Shown: positions 1 to 8,567, counted from the first letter of the stretch. The stretch: DNA of 64,000 nt from Reddybacter sp041622675 (GCA_041622675.1 JBFJYH010000006.1:28132-92131); one strand, 5' to 3'. Numbers and translations are program-made. The notes: generated by a model from the letters alone, not told the origin.

Positions 1-1
1 G

Positions 2-583
2 CTCTACGATTTTGTCCGCCGCATCGCCTCTCAGGGATATATCGCCATTATTCCCAACCTCTACTACCGCTACGACCTGCATAACCCGGGCGGCCAAATG
101 ATGGAGATGCTCGAGGCCCACACCAATCCCATGATTATCAGCGACACGCGCGCCATCATTGGCTGGCTCGATGCTCACCCCAACGCCTTGCCCGGCCCCA
201 TGGGCTGCATCGGCTATTGTATGAGCGGCAAATTTGTACTGGCCGTCACTGGCACCTTCCCCGAGCGTTTTAAGGCCATGGCCTCCCTCTACGGCGTTTC
301 CCATGTGACTGAGCAGAGTGATTCCGCGCACTTACTGATCCCCAATATCGCAAGCGACTGCACGCTTTACTTTGGCTTCGCCGCACACGACCCCTATGTA
401 CCCGATGCTGAGATCAAAGCCCTCGATGCCTGTCTGAGTGAAAACAACATCGACTACGTACTTGAAAAAGTGCCCGACACCGAACACGGCTTCGCCTTTC
501 CCCAGCGCCTTATGTACAACCACGAGGCCGCCGAGCGCCACTGGGATATTGCCTTTGACTTGTTTGCCCGCAAGCTTAAATAA
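2..583 (+). CDS. Dienelactone hydrolase family protein (5' partial)
   Basis: The reading frame is open from the first bases of the window, so the N-terminus lies outside; about 193 residues are visible and roughly 40 are missing relative to a typical family member of about 230. The alpha/beta-hydrolase core is clear. The nucleophile elbow GYCMSG carries a cysteine in place of serine, as in dienelactone hydrolases. A downstream Asp in AAHDPYVP and the His in EHGFAFP complete a Cys-Asp-His triad. The family hydrolyses dienelactones and other activated or cyclic esters in the cytoplasm, but many members have unknown substrates, so the substrate is not assigned. The first internal Met is at 98, but the homology clearly extends upstream of it. 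A hairpin follows the stop. Confidence 0.85.
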   Translation, partial: LYDFVRRIASQGYIAIIPNLYYRYDLHNPGGQMMEMLEAHTNPMIISDTRAIIGWLDAHPNALPGPMGCIGYCMSGKFVLAVTGTFPERFKAMASLYGVSHVTEQSDSAHLLIPNIASDCTLYFGFAAHDPYVPDAEIKALDACLSENNIDYVLEKVPDTEHGFAFPQRLMYNHEAAERHWDIAFDLFARKLK

Positions 584-588
584 CGCCG

Positions 589-627
589 CTTTCAAGGGGC
601 TGCGGTGTCGCCATAGCCCCTTGAAAG
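589..627 (+). terminator. Perfect 13-bp hairpin after the dienelactone hydrolase gene
   Basis: CTTTCAAGGGGCT at 589-601 pairs perfectly with AGCCCCTTGAAAG at 615-627 around a 13-nt loop, six bases after the stop codon. There is no strong T-run on the plus side, only mixed sequence, so it may act as a terminator or as a 3' stabilising hairpin. Confidence 0.5.
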
Positions 628-749
628 TGCACTAAAAATTTTCACCCTACGAGCCCTGTGCAGAGTAGAATAATGCACAGTCGATATACCCCGTTGCCCC
701 TGGTAACAAATCTGAATTCACGCTCTATTAACACCCAGGTAAGCTATTT

Positions 750-3668
750 ATGAATGCTCCGGCCCATCCCACGTTTGAATTTTTGCGCAGCCAACGTATT
801 GAATCACTCGACCTCGATGTCAGTGAATACCGTCATATTAAAACCGGCGCCCAGCATATTCATATCGCCACCGACAACAGCGAGAATGTGTTTCTAGTGG
901 CCCTGCGCACGGTGCCTGAAGACTCTCGTGGTGTAGCGCATATTCTTGAACATACGGCCCTGTGCGGCAGTGAAAAGTACCCGGTGCGCGATCCTTTCTT
1001 TATGATGATTCGACGCTCGCTTAACACCTTTATGAACGCCTTTACCAGCTCCGACTGGACTGCCTACCCTTTTGCCAGCCAAAACAAAAAGGACTTTAAC
1101 AATCTCCTTCAGGTCTATCTTGATGCCGTATTCTTCTCGCGACTCGACCCTCTCGATTTCGCCCAGGAAGGGCATCGCCTGGAGTTTGAAGACGCCGAAA
1201 ACAGCGACTCTAACTTGGTCTACAAAGGTGTAGTTTTCAATGAAATGAAGGGCGCGATGAGTTCGGTGACCTCGACCCTGTGGCACACCCTCTGCACCTA
1301 TCTTTATCCGACGACCACCTACCATTACAACAGTGGTGGGGACCCCGCGGCGATTCCCGATTTGAGTTATGAGCAGTTGCAGACGTTCTATCAAACTCAC
1401 TACCACCCCAGTAATGCCACTTTTATGACCTTTGGCGACATCCCCGCCACTGAGCATCAAGCCAAGTTTGAAAGCGAGGCTTTGCAGCGTTTCGAGCCCC
1501 TTGCTGAAACCATCGCCGTCGCCGACGAAAAACGCTATCTGGCACCCATCGCCGTTGAAGAAGCGTATGCTTTTGATGAGGAAGGCCCCACCGACAATAA
1601 GACCCACATTATTATTAGCTGGCTACTGGGCAAGGCCACCGACCTAAAGGCCTGTATGCAGGCCCATTTACTCAATAGCATATTGCTCGACAACAGTGCA
1701 TCACCGCTGATGAAGGCCTTAGAAACTAGCGATCTCGGCAGCTCGCCATCGCCACTGTGCGGCCTGGACGACTCGCAGAAAGAAATGTGCTTTGTCTGCG
1801 GCATAGAAGGCAGCGAGCCCGAGAAAGCCGTTGAACTGGAAAATCTGGTGCTGGAGGTGCTTCGCGATGTCGCCGACAACGGTGTCCCTCAGGATCAGGT
1901 TGAGGCCTCTTTACATCAACTCGAATTGCAGCAGCGTGAAATTGGTGGCGACGGCTATCCCTACGGCCTGCAATTGATTTTAACCTCGTTGACCAGCGCC
2001 ACCCACCGCGGCGACCCCATCGCCCTGCTCGATTTAGAGCCCGTGTTGGCAGAGTTACGTGAGGCCATCGCCGACCCGGATTTCATTAAATCACTGGCCC
2101 GTGAACTACTACTCGACAATCCCCACCGCGTACGCTTAACACTGCGCCCAGAACCCGCCCTGTCAGCGCGCCGCGAGAAAAGCGAAGCCGCAAAACTGGC
2201 CGCCATCAAAGCCCAGCTCAGCGATGCAGAAAAACAAGACATTATCAGCCAGACCGCCGCCTTGAACGCCCGCCAGATGCAGGTTGATGACGAAGGCGTA
2301 CTACCCAAGGTCGGCCTTGAAGACATCTCCCCCGAGATGGCCTATATCGGCGCCACCCGCAAAACTGACGGTGCCCTCCCCCTCAGCCAATACGAAGTCG
2401 GCACCAATGGCCTGGTCTACCAACAACTACTGGTTTCCCTGCCTGCACTCTCTGACGAACAAATTGACCTTCTCCCCCTCTACGCCAGCTGTCTCACTGA
2501 GCTCGGTGTTGGCGACAAGGATTACCTGGACACCCAACTCTGGCAATCTCAGGTCTGTGGTTCGATTAGCACTCATGCCTCGGTGCGCTGTGCTGTCGAT
2601 AATTTGCAAAGCCTCAGCGGTCACTTAGTGATCAGCGCCAAAGGTTTAGCAAACAATCACAAAGCACTCGCTGAGCTTATGAACACCACCTTTGAATCCG
2701 TTCGCTTTGATGAATTACCACGCCTACGCGAGCTTATCGCGCAAATTCGCGCACGTCGCGAAAGTAGTGTGACCGGTAACGGCCACAGCTTGGCCATGAC
2801 AGCCGCCGCCAGCAACGTCAGCCCCGGTGCCTGGTTGTCCCACCGCTGGGGCGGTATGGAGGGCATTCGCCTCACCAAACAACTCGACAGCAACCTGGAT
2901 GAGCCTATCGAGCTCGCTAACTTCGCCGCCAAACTGGCCGAGCTACACGCTCTGTTTTTAAAAGCTCCGCGTCAGGCATTACTGGTCGGCGAACAAGAAC
3001 ACATGAGCCAATTTGCCACAGACTTTCTCGGCACCCTGGCACCCGGCGACAGTTCAGCCTTCACGCCCTTTAGTCGACCCCAGCTCTGTACTCCGAGCCA
3101 GCAATTGTGGGCCACCAGCACTCAGGTTAATTTCTGCGCCCACGCCTATCCCACTGTACCCATGGGACACCCCGACGCAGCACCGCTGAGTGTACTCGGC
3201 GGTTTTCTACGCAATGGCTATTTACACCGCGCCATTCGCGAACAGGGCGGCGCCTACGGCGGCGGTGCCGGACAGGACAACAATAGCGGCGCCTTCCGCT
3301 TCTTCTCCTACCGCGACCCGCGCATTGAGGGCACCCTCGACGACTTCCAGGCTTCATTAGCCTGGTTACAGGAAGAGAAACACCAGTGGCAACAGGTTGA
3401 AGAGGCCATTCTCGGCGTCGTATCCGGTCTCGACAAACCATCTTCACCCGCCGGTGAAGCCAAGCAGAGCTTCCATGCCGAGCTTTACGGTCGTGGTCGC
3501 GCCGAGCGCGAAGCCTTCCGCAACCAAGTGCGTGAGGTGAAGCTCGACGACCTACAACGTGTCGGCAGGGACTATTTGCGTGACGAGCAGCGCAGCACTG
3601 CGGTAATCACCAATGCCGATAGCGCCGCTAAGTTAGACACCTTAAATTTAGAGTTATTTACGCTGTAA
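750..3668 (+). CDS. Insulinase-family (M16C, presequence-protease-like) zinc metalloprotease
   Basis: A 972-residue protein with the inverted zinc motif HxxEH (HILEH, residues 64-68) and the third ligand Glu in NEMKG near residue 165, which place it in peptidase family M16. The length of about 970 residues in a single chain, and the C-terminal half with an EQGGAYGGGAG segment that in M16C enzymes contributes substrate-binding residues, point to the M16C/PreP type rather than to two-chain M16B enzymes. Such proteases form a clam-shell chamber that degrades short unstructured peptides. No signal peptide is visible, so a cytoplasmic location is likely. The start ATG is preceded by AGGTAAG at a suitable distance. 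It stands alone, separated from cmoA by a 160-bp gap holding a structured repeat. Confidence 0.9.
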   Translation: MNAPAHPTFEFLRSQRIESLDLDVSEYRHIKTGAQHIHIATDNSENVFLVALRTVPEDSRGVAHILEHTALCGSEKYPVRDPFFMMIRRSLNTFMNAFTSSDWTAYPFASQNKKDFNNLLQVYLDAVFFSRLDPLDFAQEGHRLEFEDAENSDSNLVYKGVVFNEMKGAMSSVTSTLWHTLCTYLYPTTTYHYNSGGDPAAIPDLSYEQLQTFYQTHYHPSNATFMTFGDIPATEHQAKFESEALQRFEPLAETIAVADEKRYLAPIAVEEAYAFDEEGPTDNKTHIIISWLLGKATDLKACMQAHLLNSILLDNSASPLMKALETSDLGSSPSPLCGLDDSQKEMCFVCGIEGSEPEKAVELENLVLEVLRDVADNGVPQDQVEASLHQLELQQREIGGDGYPYGLQLILTSLTSATHRGDPIALLDLEPVLAELREAIADPDFIKSLARELLLDNPHRVRLTLRPEPALSARREKSEAAKLAAIKAQLSDAEKQDIISQTAALNARQMQVDDEGVLPKVGLEDISPEMAYIGATRKTDGALPLSQYEVGTNGLVYQQLLVSLPALSDEQIDLLPLYASCLTELGVGDKDYLDTQLWQSQVCGSISTHASVRCAVDNLQSLSGHLVISAKGLANNHKALAELMNTTFESVRFDELPRLRELIAQIRARRESSVTGNGHSLAMTAAASNVSPGAWLSHRWGGMEGIRLTKQLDSNLDEPIELANFAAKLAELHALFLKAPRQALLVGEQEHMSQFATDFLGTLAPGDSSAFTPFSRPQLCTPSQQLWATSTQVNFCAHAYPTVPMGHPDAAPLSVLGGFLRNGYLHRAIREQGGAYGGGAGQDNNSGAFRFFSYRDPRIEGTLDDFQASLAWLQEEKHQWQQVEEAILGVVSGLDKPSSPAGEAKQSFHAELYGRGRAEREAFRNQVREVKLDDLQRVGRDYLRDEQRSTAVITNADSAAKLDTLNLELFTL

Positions 3669-3691
3669 ACTTTAATAACTTCACACTTATC

Positions 3692-3792
3692 GGGAGGGCT
3701 ACTTTCTGTTGATGACCGTCGGAGGCATGGATGCCAACACCGAATGTACACGGACGTATTTCCAGCGAGTCATCAATAGGAAGTTCCCTCCC
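3692..3792. repeat. 101-bp imperfect inverted-repeat element between the protease gene and cmoA
   Basis: The ends GGGAGGG (3692-3698) and CCCTCCC (3786-3792) are complementary. Just inside them TTGATGAC (3709-3716) pairs with GTCATCAA (3769-3776), and partly matching sequence lies between. The centre contains a small hairpin GGCAT-GG-ATGCC (3723-3734) and a GTACACGGACGTATT segment. This resembles the short palindromic intergenic elements (REP/MITE-like) of gammaproteobacteria. No second copy is present in this window. It ends about 40 bp before the cmoA start, so it could also affect cmoA expression. Confidence 0.5.
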
Positions 3793-3833
3793 CACTATCC
3801 ACTTTCCATCACGCGACCCGCAGACAAAACATC

Positions 3834-4571
3834 TTGAATCACGATAATTTATTCTCCCGCCCTCTAGCCGATATTGCCGGCTTCAAGTTCGACGCCGATG
3901 TCGTCGCCGTGTTTCCAGATATGATCCAGCGCTCCGTGCCCGGCTACGAAACCATTATCGCCATGACCGGGACATTGGCCGGGCGCTACGCTCAGCCCCA
4001 GTCAACATGCTATGACCTGGGCTGCTCCCTCGGGGCATCGACGCTCGCCATGGCCCAACACATTGAAGTGCCCGACTGCAACATTGTCGCCATCGACAAT
4101 GCCCCCGCGATGATTGAACACTGCACCCATATCCTCGCCGCCGAACAGCCCGGTACCGCCGTCGAGCTCATCTGCGCCGATTTGCTCGACCTACCCCTTG
4201 AAAAACCCCTCGACAACGCCTCGATGGTGGTGCTCAACTTTACCTTGCAATTTCTACCACCCAGAACACGTACGGCATTGATGCAGCGCATATACGATGC
4301 GCTATTACCCGGCGGCATCATCATTTTGTCAGAGAAAATTGCCTTTGCCGATGACCACTTAAACCAACTGATGATAGAACTGCACCACAGCTTTAAGCGC
4401 GCCAATGGCTACTCCGAATTAGAGGTTGCCCAGAAGCGTTCGGCTCTGGAAAACGTCCTCATTCCCGAAACTCTCGACCAGCATCGCGAACGGCTCACCC
4501 ACGTGGGTTTTAAACGTATCGATATCTGGTTTCAGTGTTTTAACTTTGCCTCGCTCCTGGCCATAAAATGA
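3834..4571 (+). CDS. cmoA: Carboxy-S-adenosyl-L-methionine synthase CmoA
   Basis: CmoA makes carboxy-SAM from SAM and prephenate, the donor used by CmoB for cmo5U34 formation in tRNA. The 245-residue product follows the E. coli protein closely from start to end: FPDMIQRSVPGYE, YDLGCSLGASTLAMA (SAM-binding loop), AIDNAPAMIEHC, NFTLQFLPP, HHSFKRANGYSELE and the C-terminal WFQCFNFASLLA. The start is TTG, because the homology begins there (MNHDNLFSRPLADI) and no in-frame ATG occurs before FPDM; no clear ribosome binding site is visible. The stop overlaps the cmoB start by four bases (ATGA), so the two are translationally coupled. Confidence 0.95.
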   Translation: MNHDNLFSRPLADIAGFKFDADVVAVFPDMIQRSVPGYETIIAMTGTLAGRYAQPQSTCYDLGCSLGASTLAMAQHIEVPDCNIVAIDNAPAMIEHCTHILAAEQPGTAVELICADLLDLPLEKPLDNASMVVLNFTLQFLPPRTRTALMQRIYDALLPGGIIILSEKIAFADDHLNQLMIELHHSFKRANGYSELEVAQKRSALENVLIPETLDQHRERLTHVGFKRIDIWFQCFNFASLLAIK

Positions 4572-5725
4572 GTGATCAATCTGTCATCGACTACCGGGGT
4601 TTACTCACTGGCCTCAACGCCCTCGGCAAACAACAAGCCCAAATGTTGCGTGCCCGCAGTAAGCGCGCCGCCAATAAGCATTTCAGTAAGCCAGGCTCTC
4701 TCACTCAATGGGCCGCTCAACTACCCGCTGATATCGCCAAAGGGCTAAGCCCTCAACGCTGGGGTGACCTGCCAAAATGGCAAGAGTGTTTAGATAGCCT
4801 TCCCCCTTTAGCCGCGAGTAGCTGTGACTTCAGTAGTGGGGTACGCATTGGCGAGGCTGCCGACTGTAACGACACCCAGCGCGAGCAATTGCGCATGAGT
4901 TTGATGGCTCTTCACCCTTGGCGCAAAGGCCCCTATCAACTCTTCGGTCTCGATGTCGATACCGAGTGGCGCTCAGACTGGAAGTGGAACCGCCTGCTGC
5001 CCCATATCGCCCCGCTAAAAGACAAGCTGGTACTCGATGTCGGCTGTGGCAATGGCTACCACTGCTGGCGCATGTACGGTGAGGGCGCACAACGGGTGAT
5101 TGGCATCGACCCCTCGCCCCGCTTTGTGGTGCAATTTTATGCACTAAAACACTTCACTAATCAGTTTGCAGCCCAAGGCACTGTTCCCCAACTGACATCA
5201 AAACCTGCCCTGCCCCCACAATCCACAGAGCAAACATCGACCGTGGGAGCTACCCCAGCCACAAGTCTACCTGTCGATATACTGCCCCTGGGTATTGAAG
5301 ACCTGCCACCGGCATTAGAGGCCTTCGACACGGTGTTTTCTATGGGCGTTCTCTACCATCGCCGCTCAGCCATGGATCATTTACTCGAACTCAAAGCCTG
5401 CCTTAAGCCCGGTGGCCAACTGGTGCTCGAAACTCTGGTGATCGATGGGGGTAACGGTGAGGTACTGGTGCCCGAAGGCCGCTACGCAAAAATGCGTAAT
5501 GTCTGGTTTATACCCAGCCCACCGACCTTGCTAGGCTGGTTACGCAAATGCGGCTTTAAAACGCCACGCCTGGTCGATATGTGCAACACCAGCACTGATG
5601 AACAGCGCAGTACCGAATGGATGCACTTTGAATCCCTGCCCGATTTCCTCGACCCCAGCGATAACAGCCGTACTTGCGAGGGCCACCCAGCGCCGCACAG
5701 GGCGATATTTATCGCCGAATGTTAA
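4568..5725 (+). CDS. cmoB: tRNA U34 carboxymethyltransferase CmoB, with a linker insertion
   Basis: CmoB transfers the carboxymethyl group of carboxy-SAM to 5-hydroxyuridine at tRNA position 34. Diagnostic segments are present: LMALHPWRKGPYQLFG, DTEWRSDWKWNRLLPH, LDVGCGNGYHCWRMYGEGA, FDTVFSMGVLYHRRSAMDHL, LETLVIDG and TEWMHFESLPDFLDP. The protein has 385 residues against about 323 in E. coli. The extra length is an N-terminal extension plus an insertion of about 30 residues rich in Pro, Thr, Ser and Ala (about residues 200-235, QLTSKPALPPQ to ATPATSLP), placed just after the ALKHF segment and before LPLGIEDLP. It overlaps cmoA by ATGA. Confidence 0.95.
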   Translation: MSDQSVIDYRGLLTGLNALGKQQAQMLRARSKRAANKHFSKPGSLTQWAAQLPADIAKGLSPQRWGDLPKWQECLDSLPPLAASSCDFSSGVRIGEAADCNDTQREQLRMSLMALHPWRKGPYQLFGLDVDTEWRSDWKWNRLLPHIAPLKDKLVLDVGCGNGYHCWRMYGEGAQRVIGIDPSPRFVVQFYALKHFTNQFAAQGTVPQLTSKPALPPQSTEQTSTVGATPATSLPVDILPLGIEDLPPALEAFDTVFSMGVLYHRRSAMDHLLELKACLKPGGQLVLETLVIDGGNGEVLVPEGRYAKMRNVWFIPSPPTLLGWLRKCGFKTPRLVDMCNTSTDEQRSTEWMHFESLPDFLDPSDNSRTCEGHPAPHRAIFIAEC

Positions 5726-5783
5726 TCGCGCTTGGCTAGCCACAACGCTCTTTTACTTGCCACTGAGCAGCCTCAGAGGGAGG

Positions 5784-5810
5784 ATACTTGAAGAACGAAC
5801 GTTCAAGTAT
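5784..5810. promoter_or_regulatory. Inverted repeat upstream of the acyl-CoA synthetase, candidate operator
   Basis: ATACTTGAA (5784-5792) and TTCAAGTAT (5802-5810) form a perfect 9-bp inverted repeat around GAACGAACG; the overlapping GAACGAACGTTC adds internal symmetry. It lies about 60 bp before the acyl-CoA synthetase start, where a repressor site would act. TetR-type regulators of lipid genes use sites of this size, but no regulator gene is adjacent. With the loop it could instead be a weak cmoB terminator. Confidence 0.4.
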
Positions 5811-5871
5811 TAGACTGCAGCGCCACTAGCTTAATCATACTTATTATTAACAGCTTTCAATGGGAGATTTC

Positions 5872-7416
5872 ATGTTCTTTGCCGACCAATTTCAACAGCT
5901 TCAGCGTACCCAACCCGATCATATTGCCATCACCTTTGACGGTTATGACACCAGCTATAACGAGCTTATGGACCATAGCTGGCAAGTTGCCAATGGCTTA
6001 CTCGAGCTGGGCATAGAGCGCCAGGACCGTGTCGCTCATCTGGCGAAAAACTCCACTGAGTTTTTTGAAATCTTCATTGGCGCCAGCGCATCAGCCTTCG
6101 CCACCGCAGGGGTTAATTGGCGCTTAGCAGGCCCTGAGATATTGCAAATTCTCAACGCCACCGAAAATAGCACTCTGTTTGTCGGCAAGGATTTTTATCC
6201 CACCATCGAAGCTATAGAAAGCGAATTAAAGTTCATCAAAAACATTATCGCCATCGACGGTGGCCACGATCGCTGGCTCGACTATACAAACTGGCGCGAT
6301 GGGCAGTCCAAACAACGACCCGATGTCAACCTCGAAGGCGATGACGATCTTCTCCAACTGTACACCAGTGGCACCACTGGCCTACCCAAAGGAGTGCAGC
6401 TGACTAACCAGGGTTACATCAACGCTTTCAACGCCTTTGTCGACAACGATGTCCTCGCCGTTGACCCCAGCGCCCATTTTATTAACGTCATGCCACTCTT
6501 CCATGTTGGCGGAATTAACTTAACTGTTATGCCACTACTACGCGGCGCCCGGGTCAACCTGATGGCTGAGTTCGACGCCACCACCGTATTAGACAGCCTC
6601 GCCAATGACAAAATCACCCACGCCCTCTTTGTACCAGCAATGATCCAAATGTTGTTGCAAGAGCCCAACGTGCGCGAGCGCGACTACAGCGACCTCCAGT
6701 ACCTCTACTATGGCGCTTCACCCATTTCTGAATCTGTATTAATTGAAGCCGGCGAAGTTTTTGGCTGTGACTTTATGCAGCTTTACGGTGCCACAGAGAA
6801 CTACGGCATTATCAGTAAGCTCGCCCCTGAAGATCATGACCCTAGCCGTAATAAACTGCGCTCCTGTGGCAAGCCTGCCAAAGGCTCAGAAGTTAAAATC
6901 GTCGACAGCAATGGCAACACCCTGCCCAATGGCGAAGTCGGTGAAATTCTTCTCAAAAGTGATTGGATATTAAAAAGCTATTGGCGCAACCCAGAGGCTA
7001 CTGAAGAGGTCAAGGCCGGTGGTTGGTACCACACGGGCGATGCCGCCTATCTCGACGACGAAGGCTTTTTGTTTATCAAAGACCGAGTCAAAGATATGAT
7101 CATCACAGGTGGTGAAAACGTCTTCCCCGCCGAGGTTGAAAATGCTGTTCACAGCCACGACGACGTTATCGATGTTGCCGTCATCGGGATCCCCGATGAA
7201 CAGTGGGGTGAAGCCATTAAGGCCTGTGTAGTACTGCGTCCCGGAGCCGAGCTCAGCGAAGAGGAAATCATCACCTACGCCCGCACCCAAATCGCCGGCT
7301 TTAAAGCACCAAAATCTATCGACTTCATCTCAGAGTTACCCCGCAACCCCAGCGGTAAAATTTTACGTCGTGAACTACGTGCACCCTATTGGGCCAACCA
7401 CAGCCGAGGCGTATAA
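5872..7416 (+). CDS. Acyl-CoA synthetase (AMP-forming, ANL superfamily)
   Basis: A 514-residue adenylate-forming enzyme that would activate a carboxylic acid to its CoA thioester through an acyl-adenylate. The P-loop-like motif LYTSGTTGLPKG, the LYGATENYG segment, the YHTGDAAYLDDEGFLFIKDRVKDMIITGGENVFP block and the C-terminal catalytic lysine in PRNPSGKILRREL are all intact. The substrate cannot be read from the sequence; fatty acids or aromatic/alicyclic acids are both possible. An ATG at 5860 is in frame, but GGGAG at 5862-5866 sits 5 nt before the ATG at 5872, so the latter start is chosen. An inverted repeat upstream may be an operator. It is followed by the tRNA-Arg promoter. Confidence 0.9.
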   Translation: MFFADQFQQLQRTQPDHIAITFDGYDTSYNELMDHSWQVANGLLELGIERQDRVAHLAKNSTEFFEIFIGASASAFATAGVNWRLAGPEILQILNATENSTLFVGKDFYPTIEAIESELKFIKNIIAIDGGHDRWLDYTNWRDGQSKQRPDVNLEGDDDLLQLYTSGTTGLPKGVQLTNQGYINAFNAFVDNDVLAVDPSAHFINVMPLFHVGGINLTVMPLLRGARVNLMAEFDATTVLDSLANDKITHALFVPAMIQMLLQEPNVRERDYSDLQYLYYGASPISESVLIEAGEVFGCDFMQLYGATENYGIISKLAPEDHDPSRNKLRSCGKPAKGSEVKIVDSNGNTLPNGEVGEILLKSDWILKSYWRNPEATEEVKAGGWYHTGDAAYLDDEGFLFIKDRVKDMIITGGENVFPAEVENAVHSHDDVIDVAVIGIPDEQWGEAIKACVVLRPGAELSEEEIITYARTQIAGFKAPKSIDFISELPRNPSGKILRRELRAPYWANHSRGV

Positions 7417-7465
7417 CAAAAAATGGAAAATAGCCTTATAGGAAGTATTAAAAGGGCAATTAACC

Positions 7466-7494
7466 TTGACTCAAAGCGGTCACTTGCCTATAGT
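7466..7494 (+). promoter_or_regulatory. Sigma-70 promoter of tRNA-Arg
   Basis: TTGACT (7466-7471), a 17-nt spacer and TATAGT (7489-7494) are followed by a GC-rich discriminator (GCCGCC) typical of stringently controlled stable-RNA promoters. The tRNA begins 10 nt after the -10 box. Confidence 0.75.
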
Positions 7495-7504
7495 GCCGCC
7501 CTCT

Positions 7505-7581
7505 GCACTCGTAGCTCAGCTGGATAGAGTACCCGGCTACGAACCGGGCGGTCGAAGGTTCGAATCCTTCCGAGTGCGCCA
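7505..7581 (+). tRNA. tRNA-Arg (anticodon ACG)
   Basis: A 77-nt tRNA with encoded CCA. The acceptor arm GCACTCG (7505-7511) pairs with CGAGTGC (7571-7577), followed by discriminator G and CCA. The D arm has GCTCAGCTGGATAGAG, the anticodon loop is CTACGAA with ACG, and the T arm contains GGTTCGAATCC. The layout and sequence match bacterial tRNA-Arg(ACG), the inosine-modified isoacceptor that decodes CGN codons. Confidence 0.97.
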
Positions 7582-7610
7582 TACCTGAGTCACTGCCTTT
7601 TAGTTGTAAG

Positions 7611-7657
7611 TTGACCACAAAAAAGCCCGGCCCTTTGCCGGGCTTTTTTGTGGTCAA
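7611..7657. terminator. Bidirectional intrinsic terminator after tRNA-Arg
   Basis: The arms are a perfect 21-bp inverted repeat (7611-7631 and 7637-7657): TTGACCAC, six A, GCCCGGC, loop CCTTT, GCCGGGC, six T, GTGGTCAA. A GC-rich stem followed by T6 on either strand makes it a terminator in both directions. The region from here to the next gene (to 7886) is AT-rich and holds one small inverted repeat, TTTGTAG/CTACAAA at 7703-7722, of unknown role. Confidence 0.9.
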
Positions 7658-7886
7658 CAATTATTTTAAAATTTGGCTACTTTGACGCTACAGCAGCTCC
7701 TTTTTGTAGCAAATACTACAAATATAACCAAATACAATCCCAGCCAATCAATCACTTCTAAAAAATACTTTTGATATTCTTAATCTCACTATTTGAAATA
7801 AGCATATTGAAAAGTGTTCTTTTACTTGTTTGCTCTACGGCGCTTTAATCGCCACCTCAACGACAAACATATTTACTCGACACACT

Positions 7887-8567
7887 ATGAGCCCTGCAGC
7901 TATACAGAAACCAACCTTCGATGATGCCCCTCAAACAACGCGAAAAGCCTTGTTTGACCTCAGCACAACCAATCTCGCTATGGCCGAGGCATCACCGATG
8001 GATATTCTGCTTAAAGCGCTCAATGCTTCTAGCCAGCCCATTATCAGCACCAGCTTTTCAGCTTATTCCGCCGTCCTACTACACATGGTGCAGTCTGTGC
8101 GCCCCGGTACGCCGGTTGTCTGGTGTGACAGCGGCTTTAATACCGCCGCCACCTACCGCTTTGTCGATCGGCTGGTAAAAGACCTCAACCTCAACCTGAA
8201 GGTTTTTCATCCTGCTCTTTCAGCTGCTCACTTGGAAGCCCGCTATAAGGGCATACCTGAGATTGGCACCGCTGAACACGCGGAGTTTACAAAGGTCGTT
8301 AAACTGGAGCCTTTTTCACGGGCTTTTAGTGAATTAAAGCCCGACCTATGGATTAACGGTATTCGCCGTGAAGAAACTGAATTCAGGAAGTCGCAGGATA
8401 TCTTCACCTGGGATGCAACCCGCGCAACCACCAAAGTTGCACCCTGCTTTCACTGCACCACCATGAATCTGGTGGACTATCTGCTCGAGCACAACTTGCC
8501 CAGCGAAGTGGACTATCATGATCCCACGAAAGCGGCGGAGCATTTAGAGTGTGGGTTGCATACCTAA
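7887..8567 (+). CDS. Compact phosphoadenylyl-sulfate reductase (CysH)-like protein
   Basis: About 226 residues from the ATG; a TTG 57 bp upstream is in frame but neither start has a good ribosome binding site. CysH-type features are visible: the PP-loop-like ISTSFSAYSAVLLHMV, PVVWCDSGFNTAATYRFVDRL (matching the ILTDTGYLFPETYRFID region of E. coli CysH), LNLKVF, KLEPFSRAFSELKPDLWINGIRREETEFR, and the C-terminal ECGLHT with the catalytic cysteine. The segment that in E. coli CysH contains DWDN and SVGDTH is missing; instead there is a PCFHCTTMNL stretch with two cysteines. It may therefore reduce PAPS or APS with altered properties, or act on another adenylated substrate. It is a single gene with no sulfate-assimilation neighbours. 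Confidence 0.75.
   Translation: MSPAAIQKPTFDDAPQTTRKALFDLSTTNLAMAEASPMDILLKALNASSQPIISTSFSAYSAVLLHMVQSVRPGTPVVWCDSGFNTAATYRFVDRLVKDLNLNLKVFHPALSAAHLEARYKGIPEIGTAEHAEFTKVVKLEPFSRAFSELKPDLWINGIRREETEFRKSQDIFTWDATRATTKVAPCFHCTTMNLVDYLLEHNLPSEVDYHDPTKAAEHLECGLHT

Noticed and set aside
894..1607. Long antisense frame of 237 codons inside the M16C protease gene
   Set aside because: It lies wholly opposite a strongly supported gene and has no recognisable domain; the codon pattern is a by-product of the sense frame.
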